DNA of 64,000 bases from Leptolyngbya sp. SIOISBB (GTDB lineage Bacteria > Cyanobacteriota > Cyanobacteriia > Phormidesmidales > Phormidesmidaceae): contig JAAHII010000001.1 of NCBI GenBank assembly GCA_010671905.1, positions 1-64,000 on the forward strand, given 5' to 3'. Under the pieces are notes generated by a model, which saw only the letters and a program-made list of their open reading frames with translations, was not told the origin of the DNA and made no database searches. This document shows, piece after piece, positions 56,930 to 64,000 of this stretch (position 1 is its first letter; every line of letters begins with the position of its first letter). Position numbers and translations under genes: made by a program.

Positions 56930-57942
56930 ACCAAACCTTCCACGGCGCACTGCACGCTCAACCTCTACGTCCGCTATCTGCTAGCCCAACCGCAAGGTTC
57001 CGGCTGTTGCGAACTGGCTGAGATCCTCAAAACGGTGTCCCACGACAGCGTCAATCGCTTTCTGTGCCGAGAGCGCTACGAGCCGAAGGATCTGTTGGAC
57101 GAGTTAGTCTCTCAAGGCTGGATTGACTTAGTCGGCGGTGTTGTGAGCGTGGACGATACCGTGCTGGAAAAGCCTTATGCGCAGCGAAAAGCGACCGCTC
57201 TGTTGGGCTATTTCTGGAGCAGTAAAGCCGCCCAGCCGGTGCTGGGACTTTCACTGGTCACACTTTACTACACCAGCCTCAATGGCTTGCGAGTGCCGAT
57301 TAACTACCGGCTTTATGACAAAGCGGAGGGGAAAACTAAAAACCAATACTTTCAGGAAATGTGGCAGGAGGTGGGGCCGTGGGGGCTGCGTCCTCGCGCC
57401 GTCACGAGCGATACTTGGGATGCCGCCAAGGCCAATCTCAATGTGCTCAAAGACGACCAGACGGGATTTTTTAGTCGGCGTTGCCAAGAATCGACTGGTG
57501 CGGTTGACGCCTCACCAGCCCTATCAACGGGTCGAAGCCCTGGAGATTCCCGAGGCTGGGAGGCTGGTCTATCTTAAGGGAGTCGGGCGAGTCAAAGTCT
57601 TTTGCCAGCGCTTCAAAAACGAATCGTGTCGGTATTATGCTTTGTACTTGCCTGACCCTGAGGCGCTAGAAGCAGCCGCTGCGGCTGACTTTGAGCAATT
57701 GCACACCCAACACTGGGGCATTGAATGTTTTCACCGGGCCGGGAAACAGTTGTGTGCCCTCAAACGCTTTCGGGTGCGCTTAAAGGAAGCTATTCACACC
57801 CATATCTTCTGCCTTTGTCGAGTTGGAGTTGCAAGTCTGGCACCAGCAGTTAGGCAATTGGTATGAGCTACAACGTCACCTCTATCAAGAGGTCGCTCGC
57901 CAGTTCATCCTCCAATCACCGCTGATGGGGAGGACCGCTTAA
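56930..57942 (+). pseudogene. IS701/IS4-type transposase, broken by frameshifts
   Basis: The pieces read TKPSTAHCTLNLYVRYLLAQ, then SVDDTVLEKPYAQ (first catalytic Asp), RAVTSDTWDAAKANL (second) and, after a shift at the T6 run 57467-57472, FLVGVAKNRLVRLTPHQPYQ and HWGIECFHRAGKQL (catalytic Glu region). A further shift near 57808 leads to AFVELELQVWHQQLGNWYEL and the stop at 57942. The first codons follow a TAG at 56927 and lack a clear start. At least two single-base shifts make it inactive as given. Confidence 0.75.
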
Positions 57943-58114
57943 ATTATGGTTTTGTTGAATTTGTCAATGCGTAAGTCCTGACTTCAGTGCTTTTTGCTTG
58001 GCTCTTTCTACCTCTCAGCCCATTCAGGGCTTACTCTCTACTAACCGGCGATCGTAATCGGATATCGCACAGATAACTTTCTTCAAAAAACTGACGGTAG
58101 CAGTACAAGGTTCC

Positions 58115-58516
58115 TCATTCTCGGTTGCAGAACTCCACCGTCAGCTTTGTCACTCTCTCTATCCCCTCCAAATCGTAGGACCTTTGGAAAGAGGATACTC
58201 TCTCTTCTCTCAATATTTGCTGCACCTGAGCCAGCGTCCGCCAGCCACATTCAGGCGCTGGTGAGTCACTTTCCCACACCTCAGAAATGAGAGACACCGC
58301 ATCCGGCGATAGCGACTCTGGACACAACGATTCCGGCAACCCGATCGCTGTCGTCAACCGCTCATCTGACCACCAAGCCCACCATTCAGTCCGATGCACC
58401 AACTCAACATTGGAAGCTTGCCGAATTGAGGTGATCGGGGTTTGATCCAGTGCCGCTAATCTCAAGGCCTCTAGCCAAGTGACTGCCGCATAGCATCGCG
58501 TTAAAAATCGGGCCAT
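58115..58516 (-). CDS. Unknown small protein
   Basis: The 133-residue product is Trp- and Glu-rich (ELVHRTEWWAWWSDERLTTA, AVSLISEVWESDSPAPECGW, then RVTKLTVEFCNRE). It has no signal or membrane segment and I recognise no family. Position between insertion sequences and plasmid-like genes suggests an element-borne origin. An ATG start and separation from other genes fit a free-standing gene. Confidence 0.5.
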   Translation of the reverse strand: MARFLTRCYAAVTWLEALRLAALDQTPITSIRQASNVELVHRTEWWAWWSDERLTTAIGLPESLCPESLSPDAVSLISEVWESDSPAPECGWRTLAQVQQILREERVSSFQRSYDLEGIERVTKLTVEFCNRE

Positions 58517-58699
58517 GATGTGGCTGCCTTGCTCACTGTGGGCAAATCACCTCAACTCCAGCCCAGTGGCAAATTGTCTTGCGCTACCTACTTCACCCGC
58601 TTCGAGAAGAATTCCTATCCTGAATTAGGTTCACATGTACTCCTCAGACTCATCTCGCAACATTCATCGGGAGCCATGCTGTGGTGATTAGAGGACTCA

Positions 58700-59161
58700 T
58701 TACGACACCACGTCTTGACCATCCTCAATCTCAGCTTCCATACGAGCCATGGCTCGTTCGTAGACCCGTAGCCCCAATAACACCAGACGCACCAACATTT
58801 GGTCGGGATGACGCTGACTCGCTTCGGCAAGTTCCGCAATCCGTTCCGCCGGGATGTGCTCATTGAAGAGCACCAGATTCGCTTCGAGTTCGTGAATAAG
58901 GGGACGGCGATGCTTTTGAGCGCTTTCCCTGAGTTGCTCCCCAGTTTTGCTCGTTAGGAGTAATTCCAGTAATTCAGCCAGAAAGGGCGATCGCTTCTTA
59001 TTGCCCTCCACTTCACATTGCGCCTCAATTGCGGCCAGCAGCTCCGCACTCATATAGAACGTCGGACGACAGCCCCCTTCTGATTCCTGTGAGGTCGCTG
59101 AGGATTTGTTCTTACTGCGAGAAGTAGGGGAATTCACAATGATTTGTCGTAATAAGAGCAA
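58700..59161 (-). CDS. Ribbon-helix-helix-like plasmid-type protein
   Basis: After a variable N-terminus (a start at residue 37, in RPTFYMSAELLAAIEAQCEV, is also possible), residues about 34-70 give a short strand then two helices (SPFLAELLELLLTSKTGEQL). This is the pattern of a ribbon-helix-helix DNA-binding domain. The remaining 80 residues are amphipathic helix. Such proteins regulate or partition plasmid and conjugative functions. It is divergent from the VirB2-like gene across a 460-base gap. The family call is tentative. Confidence 0.5.
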   Translation of the reverse strand: MLLLRQIIVNSPTSRSKNKSSATSQESEGGCRPTFYMSAELLAAIEAQCEVEGNKKRSPFLAELLELLLTSKTGEQLRESAQKHRRPLIHELEANLVLFNEHIPAERIAELAEASQRHPDQMLVRLVLLGLRVYERAMARMEAEIEDGQDVVS

Positions 59162-59621
59162 CTAGATCTATCCTAACCTCCTACTGAGTAAGACAAAGGA
59201 GAGCTAAGAAGCTTCATAAAAACTATTCAGTCATTCCCTGGAACCGACATTGACTTGATGTCAGCTTCATCCATGAGTTCTCCTACAACGTCAGAGCAGT
59301 ACATCAGGTTTTTCCATTCCCCTCAACCTGATTTGTTGCCCCCTGCCCAGAAAGCATCATTTGTAACAGTCCCTTGAATAGAGAGTTCAACCGCTCACAC
59401 GTTGGCGGACAGCACTTTCCAAACAAAATCTAAAACCTGCTTTACTTTTCAGAAAGATTGCTACAGTATGACTGAGTATTACTTTTGTCGATTCAGTATT
59501 ACTTATTAAGGGTGAGTGCTGAACTGGCCGTCAACTTCCGGCTTCCTGGCTCAAGTCATGACTCACTCACCGTTATTCAGGGCGTTATCTACCTACTTCG
59601 ATTTGCTGTGGAGTAGGTACT
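59162..59621. other. Divergent regulatory gap before the conjugation genes
   Basis: This 460-base region carries no convincing gene. It should contain the promoters of the RHH-like gene (minus) and the VirB2-like gene (plus). No clear operator was identified. Confidence 0.5.
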
Positions 59622-60110
59622 ATGAAAGTTTTGCTCGCTCAACTGGGTCGTTGGCCCACATGGTTTTGGCGTCTGCCGTTCCCAGCATTAGGGCTGGGTG
59701 TGCTGAGGCTGGGGCTGCTCATATTCTTGTTGCCATTACCGCCCCGTTGGTCCCAATATCCTCATCTCCGCACTTTGAGAGGCTGGCGACTGTTCGGCAT
59801 TGTGGCCGGAGTGCTCCTCTTCATCGCCATCACCAGCCATGCCAATCCTGCGATGGCGCAGCTGTTCGATACGGTCGAAGACCAAGCCCAGACTTTATTC
59901 GGTGAATATCTCGATAGCGGCATTATTGCATTTATCTTTGGCGTGCTCCGCATCGTCATCTGGGTCTCTGCCGTCGGCTTCGTGTTCTTCGCGGTGTATC
60001 AGGCCCAGCGGGGAGAACAGTGGCAACCGCTGCTGCAAAACGCCTTCATCATCATTGCCGCCGTGGTGATTGTAGAAGGGCTGAGTCGCCTCTTCTTTGG
60101 CACCGCTTGA
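59622..60110 (+). CDS. VirB2/TrbC-like pilin of a type IV secretion system
   Basis: The 162-residue protein has a long leader with a cleavage-type motif (TSHANPAMA-Q, about 71-80). A short polar segment (LFDTVEDQAQTLFGEYLDSG) follows, then two membrane helices, GIIAFIFGVLRIVIWVSAVG and PLLQNAFIIIAAVVIVEGLS, separated by a short charged loop. A leader followed by a helical hairpin is the layout of the VirB2/TrbC pilin class in conjugation systems. The next gene, 13 bases downstream, is another membrane protein cut by IS66. The rest of the transfer system is missing in the window. Confidence 0.65.
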   Translation: MKVLLAQLGRWPTWFWRLPFPALGLGVLRLGLLIFLLPLPPRWSQYPHLRTLRGWRLFGIVAGVLLFIAITSHANPAMAQLFDTVEDQAQTLFGEYLDSGIIAFIFGVLRIVIWVSAVGFVFFAVYQAQRGEQWQPLLQNAFIIIAAVVIVEGLSRLFFGTA

Positions 60111-60123
60111 GGAGGTTTCAGCC

Positions 60124-60363
60124 ATGAGTGATGAACCTTCCCACTTGTTTTGTCGGGTCAATCCCAGCCTGGGCAAAAATCCCTCCCTCGGCCCCATTCC
60201 TGCCAATCTGCTCGTCCCGTCTGGAGCCATTCTCGTCGGCTTCTACATTCTGATTGAAGTGCTACTGAGTCTGGACTTTGTCCTATTCCTGTTGCTCAGT
60301 TTGTGGAGAGTTTCCACCTGGTGGGTGGTGGTCGGCGAGAAGATCTGGCGATTTACCCACAAG
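60124..60363 (+). pseudogene. VirB3/TrbD-position membrane protein cut by IS66
   Basis: From ATG 60124 the product reads LFCRVNPSLGKNPSLGPIPA, then two close hydrophobic segments (VPSGAILVGFYILIEVLLSL; FVLFLLLSLWRVSTWWVVV) and EKIWRFTHK. There the IS66 end begins, so the native C-terminus is lost. Small size, paired helices and position after a VirB2-like gene suggest a VirB3/TrbD-type protein. Similarity itself is weak. Confidence 0.6.
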
Positions 60364-61941
60364 GTAACCGTCCCAGGAAGATGCAGAAATCTTAGGAAAT
60401 GTCGATTTGGAGATTCGCTAAAGTTGGGAGTATGAGCGAAGACATCGAGATTGCAGGCATCAAGGTACCGCAAGCGGATTGGGCGGCGACACCGCCCAGT
60501 ATCCGTACGCTGGTGTTGTTGATGAGCCAGCGGTTGAAAGAACAAGACGAACGCATCAGGCAGCAAGACGAGCGTATTCGGCAGCTAGAAGAGCGTCTGA
60601 ATCAGACCTCCAAGAATTCGTCAAAGCCGCCCTCAAGCAATGGTTTCAGTCAGTCTCAAGGCAGTCAGAAAACTGACCAGAAAGGCAAACCCCAGAGAAG
60701 CCGGCAGCCCTCGCCCCGACAGGTGCGTAAGCTGAAGCCGCGCGACACGTGTGACCAAGTTTGCGAGTTGATGCCATCGGTGTGTTCAGCATGTGGGTCA
60801 TCCGTGAGCGGCTATGATCCCCACCCCCATCGGCATCAAGAGATCGAATTGCCGCCGATAGAACCGAGGGTGATTGAATATCGCCTCCATCAGCTCAGTT
60901 GCCCTGTCTGTGGTCATCAGACCCGAGCCAATTTACCGACGGGGGTATCGCCATCGGGCTATGGCGAGCGCTTGAGTGCCATCGTGTCCCTGTTGAGTGG
61001 CCCCTATCGTCAGAGCTACCGCCAAGTGTGTGGGCTGATGGATGACCTGTTTGGTGTGGGCCTCTCACGTGGGGCGGTGGGTCGTTTGCGGGCTGAGATG
61101 GTCGCAGCGCTGAGTGCCCCGGTGGCTGCTGCCAAGGACTATGTTCAGACCCAGCCCGTTATGCACAGCGATGAAACCGGCTTTCCTCAAGGGAACCGGG
61201 ATGGGGGCAATCCGCATCGGACCAAAGGTTGGATGTGGGTTTTGGTGAGCTTTTTTGAGGTGGTGCTGAGCCGGTCTCAGCAGACGGCCAAGGCGCTCAT
61301 TGGCGAAGCCTATGAAGGTATTGTCACCTCTGACCGCTACAGCGCCTATGGTTGGATTGACTTGGCGCAATGGCAAGTGTGTTGGGCGCATCTCAAGCAA
61401 GACTTCACGGCGATGGCCGAGCGCACAGGGGGCTCCCAGGAAACGGGTGAGGCGTTGCTGCGTCGTCAGCGTCGTCTATTTCGTTGGTGGCATCGAGTTA
61501 GGGATGGCACCTTGGCGCGTGAGCAGTTTATCGCTCGGGTCGCCCATCTGCGGCAAGGCATCAAAACCACCTTGGCCGAGACCGCAGCATTACCGATTGA
61601 AGCCGATGAAAAGTCGCCCCTCGCCAAAACCATCAGAACCTGCAGGCGCTTGCTGAAGGTCGAACCGGCCCTCTGGACCTTCGTTTACACCGTTGGGGTG
61701 GAGCCCACCAATAATGCCGCTGAACAAGCCTTGCGACCGGCCGTGATTTGGCGCAAGACCAGTTTTGGTGCCCAATCTCAAAGCGGCAGTCGGTTCGTTA
61801 CCCATCTGCTGACCGTCTCCGCCTCTCTCAAGGCTCAAGACAGAAACATCCTCGATTTCCTCACCCAAGCTTGCTTGGCTAGCCGAGCCGGAACAGAACC
61901 CCCTTCTTTACTCCCATAACAGCAATCCTAGGGACGGTTAC
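60364..61941 (+). mobile_element. IS66-family insertion sequence
   Basis: Inverted ends GTAACCGTCCC (60364-60374) and GGGACGGTTAC (61931-61941) enclose one transposase gene. The similarity continues a little outward (ACAAG on both sides, with two extra G on the right). No 8-bp target duplication is visible. Left and right flanks belong to different genes, a conjugation gene and an IS630 transposase. Confidence 0.85.
60432..61919 (+). CDS. IS66-family transposase (TnpC type)
   Basis: Starting at ATG 60432, the 495-residue protein has an N-terminal coiled coil (SQRLKEQDERIRQQDERIRQ), the SSKPPSSNG motif, a zinc-finger-like CSACGSSVSG and CPVCGHQTRA, and the DDE catalytic core: HSDETGF, TSDRYSAYG and VEPTNNAAEQALRP. 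All parts of the family are present and the frame is unbroken, so the enzyme could be active. TnpA and TnpB of classical IS66 are absent, as in single-gene members of the family. Confidence 0.9.
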   Translation: MSEDIEIAGIKVPQADWAATPPSIRTLVLLMSQRLKEQDERIRQQDERIRQLEERLNQTSKNSSKPPSSNGFSQSQGSQKTDQKGKPQRSRQPSPRQVRKLKPRDTCDQVCELMPSVCSACGSSVSGYDPHPHRHQEIELPPIEPRVIEYRLHQLSCPVCGHQTRANLPTGVSPSGYGERLSAIVSLLSGPYRQSYRQVCGLMDDLFGVGLSRGAVGRLRAEMVAALSAPVAAAKDYVQTQPVMHSDETGFPQGNRDGGNPHRTKGWMWVLVSFFEVVLSRSQQTAKALIGEAYEGIVTSDRYSAYGWIDLAQWQVCWAHLKQDFTAMAERTGGSQETGEALLRRQRRLFRWWHRVRDGTLAREQFIARVAHLRQGIKTTLAETAALPIEADEKSPLAKTIRTCRRLLKVEPALWTFVYTVGVEPTNNAAEQALRPAVIWRKTSFGAQSQSGSRFVTHLLTVSASLKAQDRNILDFLTQACLASRAGTEPPSLLP

Positions 61942-62352
61942 CCCTTGTTTAACCAGTTCATCGGCCAACTCTCGAGGTGTCCAATGACTCAGGGGCCGCC
62001 CATATTGCTCGGGCGGTGCACAAGCTAGGGCATAGAGTTGAGGGATTTGCTCCAAGGTAAACGTTGCGGGGGCACCGGGACGGGGGGCATCGGTTAAGCG
62101 CTCCGCCACTGACAACTCAGAGATCTGTAGTTCGTGCCAGCGCCGCCGCCAACAGCGACTCATCGGCTCCCCGATGCCTAGCTCTCGTGCAATCTGACCT
62201 TGGCTGTCTCCCTGGCTGGCACGCAGAATAATCTTTGCTCGCAATGCGAGTTGTTGGGGGGTACTCGGTCGCTTCACCAACTGTTCTAGTTCGCGGCGCT
62301 CAGTTGCACTCACAAGCAGGGCGGGAAGGGCACGACCAGGCATCGGACTCAA
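61942..62352 (-). pseudogene. IS630-family transposase, N-terminal part
   Basis: The first 137 codons show the helix-turn-helix part of an IS630 transposase: TPQQLALRAKIILRASQGDS, GQIARELGIGEPMSRCWRRR, ERLTDAPRPGAPATFTLEQI and HWTPRELADELVKQG. At 61941 it runs into the IS66 end, and the catalytic DDE half is not found on the other side of IS66. The gene is therefore truncated, not merely interrupted. Confidence 0.8.
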
Positions 62353-62404
62353 ACCTCTAACACGGACTCCTTAAGGATATGCGCATTTCCGCCGCGCGGT
62401 ACTA

Positions 62405-62457
62405 GGTCGCGTCATCAATTAATCCCAGAAGCCTTTCAGCAAAGACACGACAGCCCC
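62405..62457. mobile_element. Short MITE-like copy, internally deleted
   Basis: It keeps the left end (GGTCGCGTCATCAATTAATC) and the internal AGAAGCCTTT of the 15298 copy, and an abbreviated right end (GACAGCCCC) followed by TA (62458-62459). It is 53 bp long. An IS630 transposase remnant ends near it, consistent with a related family of mobile sequence. It lies downstream of the lipoprotein gene stop (62625). Confidence 0.5.
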
Positions 62458-62624
62458 TAGAGCAACAGCATTGGTCATGCCAGAAGTACCGGTCAGAACA
62501 GGCACGGCAACCTCAAACCGCACCTCCGATCGCACTTCGATGAGAGACGGAGTTCCTGCCCAAAATTGATGAACATGCTATTCCTGAACCCCTTCTCTAC
62601 AGGATGGCGAGGTCCGAACTGCTG

Positions 62625-63338
62625 CTATTCCACTGCGCCGTCCCCTTGAATATCTTCGGAAATGACTGCGAGGGAATCGATGATCGCCACCGCTTCTTCA
62701 ACCGCAAGATTGGTGCAAGGAACTGCGGGGACAAGGCTATTGTTGATCAGGGCGGCCCCAGCCAGCCTGACAAAACCACCCTCGACGGGGAGCCAGTCAC
62801 TGATCAGGGACGGTTCTGGGAACTGCTCGCGTAAACTGGTATCGACGTAAGGTCCAGAGTTAAGCCCATATTCCACTGTGTCATCGGCAAGAATGGGAGG
62901 ATTCAGCGGCAGGCGATTTTCCGTTGCGGGCAAGTCGCCGACACCGCCAACGGTGTACTCAATCAAGAAACAGCGATCGCTGCCATCGCGATACAAAATT
63001 TGGTAGCCCCCAAAGCGTTCGTCTGACTGAGTTTCTATCTGTACGACGCCGAATTCGTCAGGGATGGCTGTCGGCAACACCAACGGCAACCCTAAAACGC
63101 GGATCTGGGCAGTTTGGGTTGGGGACAACAAGGCCAAAAACGCCGTGTCTGGTGGCGGGGGTGGGGCAGGGGGCAGCGATTCGGCTGGCGCAGTGGTCGA
63201 TGACTCCGTTGCCTCTGGTGGGTTTGGGGCATTCTGGCAGGCGGAAATGCCCACCAAACCAAAACTTGCGAGGGCTATTCCTAGCCATTGCAGTTGACGA
63301 GAAACAACCGTTAACGAGCTAAATATTCGCGATCGCAT
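62625..63338 (-). CDS. Predicted lipoprotein
   Basis: The 237-residue protein starts with a basic and hydrophobic leader (QWLGIALASFGLVGISAC) that ends in a lipobox ISAC, so Cys34 should carry lipid. A Pro/Glu/Thr-rich linker follows. The folded part (about 65-210) has many beta strands (FGGYQILYRDGSDRCFLIEY, VEYGLNSGPYVDT, FVRLAGAALINN). Two cysteines (about 132 and 212) could pair. It is probably anchored to the outer membrane or the cytoplasmic membrane facing the periplasm. I recognise no named family; the gene stands alone. Confidence 0.75.
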   Translation of the reverse strand: MRSRIFSSLTVVSRQLQWLGIALASFGLVGISACQNAPNPPEATESSTTAPAESLPPAPPPPPDTAFLALLSPTQTAQIRVLGLPLVLPTAIPDEFGVVQIETQSDERFGGYQILYRDGSDRCFLIEYTVGGVGDLPATENRLPLNPPILADDTVEYGLNSGPYVDTSLREQFPEPSLISDWLPVEGGFVRLAGAALINNSLVPAVPCTNLAVEEAVAIIDSLAVISEDIQGDGAVE

Positions 63339-63517
63339 ATCGTTTCCTCACCGTTTGAGTCCGCCACATTGACGCCCCGCATCATACCGCGAAGCCCCGC
63401 TTGCCAAGGTCGAGGAGTCAGACAGCCCGATTACTCAATGGCAATCTGGGATGATTGCCAACTCAATAACATAATGACGCACCCTCTCCCAATTGCTCGG
63501 CAAATAAGCCCCTCGTA

Positions 63518-63648
63518 GGGTAGGTCATGTCTCACAGATCGCGCTAAAACTCCCTCCCAGGGTGGGGCCTGACCCATCAACCCTCACCCGTTACGCCCCC
63601 CGCTTTTCATGGTTCGGAGGGTCGCAACCGCGTCATGAGACATTGCCC
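63518..63648. mobile_element. Second type of inverted-repeat element next to stop codon
   Basis: GGG...ATGTCTCA (63518-63534) is repeated inverted as TGAGACATTGCCC (63636-63648). A TA precedes the left end (63516-63517). The right end touches the stop codon of the guanylyltransferase gene. The layout mimics the MITE-like copies after cobJ and ccsA but the sequence differs. The rest of 63339-63648 shows no gene. Confidence 0.4.
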
Positions 63649-64000
63649 TTAAAGCAGATGCTGAAATTTAGGATCAGCTCCCAGCGCCTTCACCGCTTGC
63701 TTAATATCTTGGGTGCGACTCTTGTGAACCACTAGGGTGGCTTTGCCATCGCGAACGACCACCACATCTTCTAACCCGATAGTGACGATGACCTCATCGT
63801 CATCGGAGGTGTAGACAATGCTGTCTGTGGTATCGAGACCTAAGTGCTGAGCTATCTCCACATTGGGCTTTTCAGGCGATTTGAGCAGACGCTCGACGGC
63901 ATTCCAGTCGCCCAAATCATCCCAGCCAAAGGCCACCGGCATCACACAAGCCTTGTCCGTTTTTTCCATCACGGCATAGTCAATACTGAGTTTTTCGAGC
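63649..64000 (-). CDS. Mannose-1-phosphate guanylyltransferase, C-terminal part
   Basis: The reading frame is open to the right edge, so the gene starts beyond the window. The 117 visible codons include LEKLSIDYAVMEKTDKACVM, then FGWDDLGDWNAVERLL, the well-known end of the nucleotidyltransferase domain, and the left-handed beta-helix tail (SDDDEVIVTIGLEDVVVVRD). It makes GDP-mannose from mannose-1-phosphate and GTP. The enzyme ends here without the fused isomerase cupin found in bifunctional forms. A separate cupin at 19663-20088 can supply that activity. Confidence 0.9.
   Translation of the reverse strand, partial: LEKLSIDYAVMEKTDKACVMPVAFGWDDLGDWNAVERLLKSPEKPNVEIAQHLGLDTTDSIVYTSDDDEVIVTIGLEDVVVVRDGKATLVVHKSRTQDIKQAVKALGADPKFQHLL

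Larger units (their letters stand above)
54277..57980. mobile_element. IS701/IS4-like element carrying a nested IS21
   Basis: Inverted repeats CAGGAGTTACGCATTGACA (54277-54295) and its near-perfect complement (57962-57980; 18 of 19) bound the region. The right end lies 19 bases after the transposase at 56930-57942, so these are ends of that element. The left end is separated from the transposase by an IS21-like unit, which must have inserted between them. Confidence 0.6.

Noticed and set aside
60356-61949. Target duplication for IS66
   Set aside because: The bases flanking both ends (CCCACAAG and CCCTTGTT) are not direct repeats; similarity is better explained as extended inverted ends.
24218-62400. 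Right attachment repeat of the tRNA-Thr island
   Set aside because: No second copy of the tRNA 3' end was noticed by eye; a computed search is needed before excluding one.

Overview
The window looks like cyanobacterial chromosome, probably from a filamentous species without heterocysts. The octamer GCGATCGC (HIP1) is scattered through most genes. Typical cyanobacterial genes are present: hetZ, a fused cbiG-cobJ, a system II cytochrome c biogenesis gene (ccsA), a stand-alone mannose-isomerase-type cupin, and two-partner secretion genes linked to a CHAT protein. No gene here fixes the genus. My guess is a Leptolyngbya-like lineage.

Bases 1-24217 are mostly ordinary core genes. In order they are: a partial membrane protein; a C45/acyltransferase-like Ntn hydrolase; an SLH plus beta-propeller surface protein; an alpha/beta hydrolase and a GNAT acetyltransferase; two tandem paralogous sensor kinases; a relic of an ABC ATPase; a membrane-anchored coiled-coil/TPR protein; hetZ; a small secreted EF-hand protein; cobJ; ccsA; a cupin; a PH-like membrane protein overlapping an ABC ATPase; a DUF445 protein; a lipase-like protein; and tRNA-Thr(CGT).

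Bases 24218 to about 62400 look accessory. A tyrosine integrase follows the tRNA. Then come a two-gene unknown module, a broken peptidase-like gene, a broken NACHT-WD40 gene with a nuclease-like N-terminus, and a Uma2 nuclease. The best candidate for an unusual system follows (33156-39347). It is a minus-strand operon encoding a Trypco1-like protein, a caspase fused to a C-terminal STAND-like region, a MoxR AAA ATPase and a large vWA-like/multi-TM protein. A divergent XRE repressor gene with an operator-like palindrome lies upstream. Next is a two-partner secretion cluster (40970-53933): TPR protein, FecR-like protein, TpsA exoprotein, TpsB pore and a secreted TPR-CHAT protease-like protein. 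The region ends in nested insertion sequences (IS21-like inside an IS701-like element), two plasmid-like genes, a VirB2-like gene and a second conjugation gene cut by IS66, and an IS630 remnant.

From 62400 the sequence returns to ordinary genes: a lipoprotein, and a mannose-1-phosphate guanylyltransferase that runs off the right end.

Two window-wide patterns matter. Several genes are broken by a single base, usually at a short homopolymer (about 21185, 30287, 39090, 41480, 55142, 56588, 57470). This may reflect sequencing error as much as gene decay. Short elements with inverted ends flanked by TA sit just 3' of several minus-strand stop codons (15298-15414, 18255-18380, 62405-62457, and a second type at 63518-63648). 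They could act as terminators.
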